Positions 33,440-37,735 of a DNA stretch of 37,735 bases are shown piece by piece. The stretch's first letter is position 1, and every line of letters begins with the position of its first letter. The translations under genes and the position numbers were made by a program. The stretch covers positions 1 to 37,735 of the forward strand of contig CAJLNC010000019.1 of NCBI GenBank assembly GCA_905207905.1, read 5' to 3'. The DNA comes from an uncultured Lachnospiraceae bacterium. Its GTDB lineage: Bacteria; Bacillota_A; Clostridia; Lachnospirales; Lachnospiraceae. The notes under the pieces were generated by a model, which searched no databases, was not told the origin of the DNA, and worked only from the letters and a program-made list of their open reading frames with translations.

Positions 33440-34463
33440 CTTCTGTCACCTCCTCAATAGCCAGCCCACGGTCTGCCAGATACTGTTTCATGGCACCCAC
33501 ATTGGCGCTGTCTTTGATAAATTCCAGGATCATTTCTCCTTTGGCTACGCCGCCTACATTTTTGGTGTCAGCCTTCAGGATGTTCACCGGCTCCCGGAAG
33601 GTGAGCACCAGGTTGGCGATCACCGGCTCAAAGGCCGAGTTTTCGGAGAACACAATCCGGATTTTATCGCCGCTCTTGATTTTGGAGCGGGTACCCTCCG
33701 GTTTTTTGCCAAGCGTCTCTCCAGAGTCACGAAGAATGATCTCCTTGGCTGCCGCTGATTTGGGGTGTTCAAAGATCTCAGATACCAGTCCCCATTCTGC
33801 CACCTCTCCGCCGCTTAGGATGGCAACGTGGGAGCAGATCTCCCGAACTACAGCCATCTGGTGGGTGATGATCACAATGGTGATGGAGAAACGCTGGTTA
33901 ATGTCTTTTAATAGTTCCAGGATGGAAGCTGTGGTCTGGGGATCCAGCGCGCTGGTGGCCTCATCGCACAGGAGAATTTTCGGATCAGAGGCCAAAGCTC
34001 TTGCAATGGCTACCCGCTGTTTCTGTCCGCCGGAGAGCTGAGAAGGGTAGGCGGCCTGCTTTTCTGCCAGCCCTACGATCTCCAGAAGCTCCAGCGCCCT
34101 GGTTTTTGCTTCTTTTTTGTTTTTTCCCTGTATATACAGGGGAAAACAAACATTTTCCAGAACCGATTTCTGCATCAGCAGATTAAAGTGCTGGAAGATC
34201 ATTCCGATATCCTGGCGCTGGCGGCGAAGCTCCTTTTCCGACAGATCTCCCAGAGCAATTCCATCAATCAGAACTCTTCCTTCCGAAGGAGTTTCCAAAA
34301 AATTCATACATCGCACCAGAGTGCTTTTGCCGGCTCCGGACATTCCGATAATTCCGTAAATGTCACCGGAACCGATGGTTAAATTAACATTTTTCAGAGC
34401 CTCCACGGAGCCGTCTTTTCCAAGAAAGCTTTTGGAGAGGTTCTCAATTCTTATTTCTGACAT
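33432..34463 (-). CDS. metN: Methionine ABC transporter ATP-binding protein MetN
   Basis: 343 residues. The ABC domain has the Walker A motif GMSGAGKST (40-48), the signature LSGGQKQRVAIARAL, Walker B with ILLCDEATSALDP, and IVIITHQM. The C-terminal NIL domain (about 265-343, with LTFREPVNILKADTKNVGGVAKGEMI) is the methionine-binding regulatory part that in E. coli causes trans-inhibition, so the importer is probably shut by internal methionine. AGAAAGGA precedes the ATG. A structured leader lies upstream and a LysR regulator gene is next to it, giving two further possible layers of control. Confidence 0.95.
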   Translation of the reverse strand: MSEIRIENLSKSFLGKDGSVEALKNVNLTIGSGDIYGIIGMSGAGKSTLVRCMNFLETPSEGRVLIDGIALGDLSEKELRRQRQDIGMIFQHFNLLMQKSVLENVCFPLYIQGKNKKEAKTRALELLEIVGLAEKQAAYPSQLSGGQKQRVAIARALASDPKILLCDEATSALDPQTTASILELLKDINQRFSITIVIITHQMAVVREICSHVAILSGGEVAEWGLVSEIFEHPKSAAAKEIILRDSGETLGKKPEGTRSKIKSGDKIRIVFSENSAFEPVIANLVLTFREPVNILKADTKNVGGVAKGEMILEFIKDSANVGAMKQYLADRGLAIEEVTEDV

Positions 34464-34478
34464 AAAATTCCTTTCTGA

Positions 34479-34587
34479 CAGGGCAAAGTGCCCTGAAGTT
34501 CCTTTTTGCCAAAGGCTGCGGTAAGACAGCAGAGTGTGCTGTCTGCCGCGTTTTATTCAGCAGGTAACCCGGCAGTTTCTTTGGCAA
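34479..34587 (-). ncRNA. Structured leader of metNIQ, candidate new regulatory RNA
   Basis: Read on the minus strand the leader starts with TTGCCAAAG (34587-34579), which pairs perfectly with CTTTGGCAA (34514-34506). Inside, CTGCCG (34575-34570) can pair with CGGCAG (34548-34543), while GCGG (34549-34546) plus TGCTGTC/GACAGCA arms (34543-34525) and CCGC (34521-34518) form a competing hairpin that shares bases 34543-34548. A last perfect 7-base hairpin (34495-34479, CAGGGCA/TGCCCTG) stands just before the ribosome binding site. No S-box, T-box or other riboswitch signature I know is present. Confidence 0.5.
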
Positions 34588-34592
34588 GTAGT

Positions 34593-34622
34593 ACTATAGC
34601 ACGTTTGCACGAAAATTGCCAA
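34593..34622 (-). promoter_or_regulatory. Promoter of metNIQ
   Basis: On the minus strand TTGGCA (34617-34622), 18 bases, then TATAGT (34593-34598). The predicted start near 34586 coincides with the first base of the outer stem of the leader. Confidence 0.65.
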
Positions 34623-34626
34623 TTCC

Positions 34627-34666
34627 AAAAAAATACACCTGGCTATAGAAAAAAACTATAACCAGG
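34627..34666 (-). terminator. Terminator of the lysR-type gene
   Basis: On the minus strand CCTGGTTATAG and CTATAGCCAGG form an 11-base stem with one G-U pair (34656-34666 and 34638-34648), followed by a seven-T run at 34627-34633. It begins about 38 bases after the LysR stop codon and ends just before the metNIQ promoter. Confidence 0.85.
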
Positions 34667-34703
34667 ATGGAAATTTACTGGGAATACTTTCATAAGCTTT
34701 CGT

Positions 34704-35612
34704 TCAGGAGACCGTTGATTTATATTTACGGATCTCTTCCAGATATTTTTTCCCCAGAGGGCTGATGGAGCTGCCTTTTCGCACCAGGTAACCGATGGTG
34801 ATTACCTCATCGGATTTTAATTTTACTGCGCAGTAATCTGTGCCGTTTAAGTTTTCACAGATAATGCCGCAGCACAGTGTGTAGGCATTTAACCCTACCA
34901 TGAGATTCAATAAGGTGGCCCGATCGTTGGCCCGGATCAGCCGTTTGTATTCATAGGTGCTTAGAAACTCTTCTGCAAAATAAAAAGAATTGTTCTGCCC
35001 CTGTTCAAAGGACAGGCAGGGGTAGTCGCTTAATTCTTCCAGGGCGATCTCCTCTCTGTTTGCGAGGGGGTGGCCTTTCCACATATATACATAAATGCTG
35101 CAGCTGAGAAGCTCATGGAATTCCAGATTGTTTTCATGAAAAAGTTTGTTGAGGGCGTTGCGGTTGAAATCATTGACATAGAGTATACCGATTTCGCTTT
35201 TGTAATTTTTTACATCCTCGATCACATCATAGGTCCGTGTCTCCCGGACCGCAAATTCGTATTCATCCATGCCGAACTGTTTTACCATTTCCACAAAGGC
35301 ATTGACTGCAAAGGTATAGTGCTGCATGGATACTCCGAATTTTTTCTTGGGCTGTTCTTTGGTAATATATTTGGATTCGATCAATTCATACTGTTCCATC
35401 ATCTGTCTGGCGTGGCCTAAAAATTCTTCACCCTCTGGAGTCACCAAAATTCCCCGGTTCGTGCGGTGGAAGATGGTGATTCCTATTTCCTCCTCCAGTT
35501 CCTTGATGGCGGAGGAAAGACTGGGCTGGGAGATAAAGAGCCGTCTGGCAGCTTCGTTCATGGAAGAAGCGCCAGCCACAGTAATGGCGTAGCGAAGCTG
35601 AGTCAGTGTCAT
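34704..35612 (-). CDS. LysR family transcriptional regulator
   Basis: 302 residues from the ATG at 35612, which has AGGAGGT 5 bases upstream; the frame runs to 35654 without another good site. The N-terminal helix-turn-helix is clear: LTQLRYAITVAGASSMNEAARRLFISQPSLSSAIKELEEEIGITIFHRTNRGILVTPEGEEFL. The effector domain covers about 90-295, with ILYVNDFN and CLSFEQGQNN. It lies directly upstream of metNIQ in the same direction but has its own terminator. By position it may control the methionine importer, like the sulfur-amino-acid regulators of streptococci (CmbR/MtaR type), though this is inference. Direct GTGCAA repeats lie upstream of it. Confidence 0.92.
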   Translation of the reverse strand: MTLTQLRYAITVAGASSMNEAARRLFISQPSLSSAIKELEEEIGITIFHRTNRGILVTPEGEEFLGHARQMMEQYELIESKYITKEQPKKKFGVSMQHYTFAVNAFVEMVKQFGMDEYEFAVRETRTYDVIEDVKNYKSEIGILYVNDFNRNALNKLFHENNLEFHELLSCSIYVYMWKGHPLANREEIALEELSDYPCLSFEQGQNNSFYFAEEFLSTYEYKRLIRANDRATLLNLMVGLNAYTLCCGIICENLNGTDYCAVKLKSDEVITIGYLVRKGSSISPLGKKYLEEIRKYKSTVS

Positions 35613-36111
35613 AGAGACCTCCTGTTTTTTTATTTCAGAGGATTCGGGCATCAAAAGTCACTCGTGCAAGTTTTTTGTGCAATCGGACAGAGGGCGTCGT
35701 TCTTAGGGCGTTTGGCACCCGAATCTTCATAGAAAATTCTTCCCTGTGAAACAAAATTGCGCTGCAGGATCCGATCAGTTACAGCATACCATTATATAGG
35801 AAGAAAGGTCAAGAAGCTTCCGGAAAGGAAAAGCATTGGAAAGACATGGAAAAAGCAGGACTGCGGTACCGGAGGGCGGACAGCAATAAAATGCAAAACC
35901 GTCATAAATTTTTTGTAGCCCTGGAGGCCGGTATATGGTAAACTAAAAGTACAGAATGGCGGGGCCAAACCGAAAGTAAAGATAGAAAAGCGCAATGCAG
36001 GAAGCAAGATCCGAAAGGCTTCAGAGGAACGGCAAAAGGGGAAAGACGGAAATATAGAAGGCGGAGGCTCCAACCAGGAGAAAAAGGAAAGCAAGAAAGG
36101 GGATTTGAAGT
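35613..36111. other. 499-base intergenic region between lysR-type gene and galM
   Basis: It contains the probable LysR control region, with direct repeats GTGCAA at 35664-35669 and 35677-35682, and a degraded copy of the TTTCATAGG inverted repeat at 35726-35756. From 35790 to 36100 it is purine-rich on the plus strand with no reading frame I believe and no clear promoter for galM; TATATGGTAAACT at about 35932-35944 is the only candidate -10 area. Confidence 0.5.
35726..35756. repeat. Degraded copy of the TTTCATAGG inverted repeat
   Basis: TTCATAGAAAATTCTTCCCTG then TGAAACAAAA matches the palindrome at 20941-20977 with several changes, and GCAGGATC follows a few bases later as in that copy. 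Confidence 0.55.
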
Positions 36112-37161
36112 ATGGCAGTGACCAAGAGCAGTTTTGGAAAGACCTTAGATGGGCAGGAGCTGACGTTGTATACTCTGACGAATACAAAGGGTATGAGCGT
36201 GAAAGTGACAGACCTGGGGGCTACCCTGGTGTCTGTGATGTTGCAGGATAAGAATGAGATACTGCGGGATGTGGTGCTGGGCTATGATGATGCAGAGGGG
36301 TATTATAAAAACACCTGCTATTTCGGTGCAGTAATCGGCCGCAGCGGCAACCGGATTGAGCAGGGGCGCTTTACTTTGCATGGAAGAACGTATCAGCTGG
36401 ATCAGAATGATCATGAAAACAATCTTCACAGCGGAAACAATGGTTTTGACAGACGGATTTGGAAAATGGAGGCAGTGACGGAGAACAGCGTGCGTTTCAG
36501 CCTGGAGGATGAGGATGGAGAACAGGGCTATCCCGGGAATTTCCAGGTGTCTGTCACCTACCTTCTGACGGAGGAGAATGAGCTGTTTTTACGTTACCGT
36601 GGGGTATGCGATGAGGATACTGTGGCGAATCTGACCAACCATGTGTATTTTAACCTGGCAGGTCACGATTCCGGAGATGTGCTGGATCAGGAACTGATGA
36701 TGAGCGCAAAGTATTACACGCCGGTTAAGGATTCCAAGGCAATCCCCACAGGTGAGATCGCCCCGGTGGCAGGGACGCCTATGGACTTTACCGCAGCAAA
36801 ACCGATTGGGAGAGAGATCGATGCAGAGTTTGAGCAGCTGAAACTGCTGGGTGGGTATGACCATAACTTTGTTCTGAAAAAGGATAAAGGCACAGTAATG
36901 AAGTTTGCAGAAGCCTACAGTCCGAGAACCGGTATCTGCCTGGAAGCCTTTACAGATCTTCCGGGTGTCCAGTTCTATGCAGGCAACTTTATCACACCTC
37001 AGAAAGGAAAGGGTGGAGTTTCCTATGATAAGCGCTGCGGCTTTTGCTTAGAGACCCAGTATTATCCCAACTCCGTGAACCAGCTGGGCTTTGCAAAGCC
37101 GATTCTTCGGGCAGGGGAGAATTATGAAACCACCACCTGTTACAAATTTTCTGTCCGGTAA
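36112..37161 (+). CDS. galM: Aldose 1-epimerase (galactose mutarotase)
   Basis: 349 residues. Interconverts the anomers of glucose, galactose and related sugars in the Leloir route. Family blocks are visible: LGATLVSV, DVVLGYDDAEGY, FGAVIGRSGNRIEQGRF (arginine for substrate), NLHSG (substrate and catalytic area), VANLTNHVYFNLAGH with the catalytic His, GGYDHNFVL, and the C-terminal FCLETQYYPNSVNQ with the catalytic glutamate in LETQ. No signal peptide is seen, so it is cytoplasmic. AAAGGGGA lies about 8 bases before the ATG. No other galactose gene is adjacent, and a strong terminator follows. Confidence 0.93.
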   Translation: MAVTKSSFGKTLDGQELTLYTLTNTKGMSVKVTDLGATLVSVMLQDKNEILRDVVLGYDDAEGYYKNTCYFGAVIGRSGNRIEQGRFTLHGRTYQLDQNDHENNLHSGNNGFDRRIWKMEAVTENSVRFSLEDEDGEQGYPGNFQVSVTYLLTEENELFLRYRGVCDEDTVANLTNHVYFNLAGHDSGDVLDQELMMSAKYYTPVKDSKAIPTGEIAPVAGTPMDFTAAKPIGREIDAEFEQLKLLGGYDHNFVLKKDKGTVMKFAEAYSPRTGICLEAFTDLPGVQFYAGNFITPQKGKGGVSYDKRCGFCLETQYYPNSVNQLGFAKPILRAGENYETTTCYKFSVR

Positions 37162-37221
37162 TGGAAAAAATACTTGCAATTTCAGGTGATCCGGTGTAAT
37201 CTGTTTTCGGTAAGAAAATAT

Positions 37222-37253
37222 AGGGCGTTCCACAAAAGTTGTTGGAATGCCCT
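37222..37253 (+). terminator. Terminator after galM
   Basis: AGGGCGTTCCA (37222-37232) pairs with TGGAATGCCCT (37243-37253) with one G-U pair and a 10-base loop, followed by GTTTTGA. It lies 60 bases beyond the galM stop codon and 30 before the glnN start. Confidence 0.85.
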
Positions 37254-37282
37254 GTTTTGATAAATAGGAAAGGAAGAAACGT

Positions 37283-37735
37283 ATGAGTGAATACTTTAAT
37301 GTAGCAGATATTTTCGGGGAAAATGTATTCAGCGATAAGGTGATGCAGGATCGTCTGCCAAAAAAGATTTACAAAGAGCTTCATAAAACGATTGATGAGG
37401 GAAAAGAGCTGGATCCCATTGTGGCGGAGGTGGTGGCGGAGGCCATGAAGCAGTGGGCCATAGAAAAGGGAGCTACCCATTATACTCATTGGTTTCAGCC
37501 CCTTACCGGCGTTACAGCGGAAAAGCATGATTCCTTTATTACAGCCCCAAGACCTGACGGAACCATTCTCATGGAGTTTTCCGGCAAGGAACTGATCAAG
37601 GGTGAGCCGGATGCTTCTTCCTTTCCTTCCGGCGGCCTTCGGGCTACCTTTGAGGCCAGAGGCTACACGGCCTGGGACTGCACTTCGCCGGCTTTTGTAA
37701 GAAAAGACGCTGCGGGGGCGATTCTTTGTATTCCC
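37283..37735 (+). CDS. glnN: Glutamine synthetase type III, N-terminal part cut by the window edge
   Basis: The first 151 codons of a type III glutamine synthetase (about 700 residues when complete), which makes glutamine from glutamate and ammonia with ATP. The start [18 protein letters not shown], the helix [30 protein letters not shown], and [45 protein letters not shown] are characteristic of GSIII rather than GSI. AGGAAAGGAAG stands just before the ATG. The catalytic domain lies beyond the window. A terminator directly upstream separates it from galM, and no regulatory RNA is visible in the 30-base space between. Confidence 0.93.
   Translation, partial: MSEYFNVADIFGENVFSDKVMQDRLPKKIYKELHKTIDEGKELDPIVAEVVAEAMKQWAIEKGATHYTHWFQPLTGVTAEKHDSFITAPRPDGTILMEFSGKELIKGEPDASSFPSGGLRATFEARGYTAWDCTSPAFVRKDAAGAILCIP

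Noticed and set aside
34464..34600. An S-box (SAM-I) or T-box leader upstream of metN
   Set aside because: Neither the S-box core (AGAGGUGGAGGGA-like) nor the T-box sequence (GGUACCGCG-like) is present, although the region is structured.
35792..36187. A 131-residue minus-strand frame before galM
   Set aside because: It runs into galM on the opposite strand, and its Phe/Ser/Pro-rich translation is what a purine-rich stretch gives when read in reverse.
1..37735. tRNA, rRNA, CRISPR, insertion sequence, prophage or attachment sites
   Set aside because: No tRNA-like cloverleaf, spaced direct-repeat array, transposase or integrase coding sequence was found on either strand.

Overview
The window reads as one contiguous piece of chromosome from a spore-forming, low-to-mid GC member of the Clostridia, most likely a Lachnospiraceae gut anaerobe. 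The evidence is a sporulation sigma-G gene next to a YlmC/YmxH-type gene, Gram-positive style ribosome binding sites (AGGAGG), type III glutamine synthetase, a purF-purB-purA run, and the DUF5717/DUF5716 gene pair that I associate with Lachnospiraceae. The species cannot be fixed from sequence reading alone. I see no tRNA, rRNA, CRISPR array, insertion sequence or prophage.

Left part (1-6.6 kb): the 3' portion of a KdpD-type potassium/osmotic sensor that ends without a kinase domain; a 904-residue protein that fuses a TetM/EF-G-like translational GTPase to a complete Rae1/YacP-type NYN ribonuclease; a membrane dipeptidase (M19); and an RmlD-like short-chain reductase. Sporulation and nucleotide block (6.6-8.8 kb): sigG with a good SigF-type promoter, a YlmC/YmxH PRC-barrel protein, and the divergent nrdR.

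The 8.8-14.4 kb block is the most intriguing. It is a tightly packed three-gene operon of uncharacterised proteins: a 1178-residue beta-sandwich plus helical-repeat protein (DUF5717-like), a DUF5716-like protein whose sequence keeps the layout of an Hsp70/actin ATPase but has lost the nucleotide-binding residues, and a TPR-like helical protein. It is followed by purF-purB-purA under its own promoter and by a DUF6077-like membrane protein that appears split into two reading frames.

The centre (20.6-26.6 kb) carries a small membrane protein, azlC-azlD, mgtE, and a lipid/redox run (FMN-dependent alpha-hydroxy-acid dehydrogenase-like enzyme with an N-terminal cysteine cluster, PAP2 phosphatase, diacylglycerol-kinase-like lipid kinase). 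Next comes a MATE exporter divergent from a MerR/BmrR-type regulator, with a classic 19-bp-spacer promoter between them. The right part (28.8-37.7 kb) has, on the minus strand, an iron-containing alcohol dehydrogenase overlapping an aldehyde dehydrogenase, then metN-metI-metQ with a strongly folded leader RNA that matches no riboswitch I know, then a LysR regulator. On the plus strand are galM and the start of glnN.

Two families of dispersed inverted repeats recur between genes: one built on TTTCATAGGAA/TTCCTATGAAA and one on GATGTTGCAAAA. All family names rest on recognition of motifs in the translated sequence; no database search was run.
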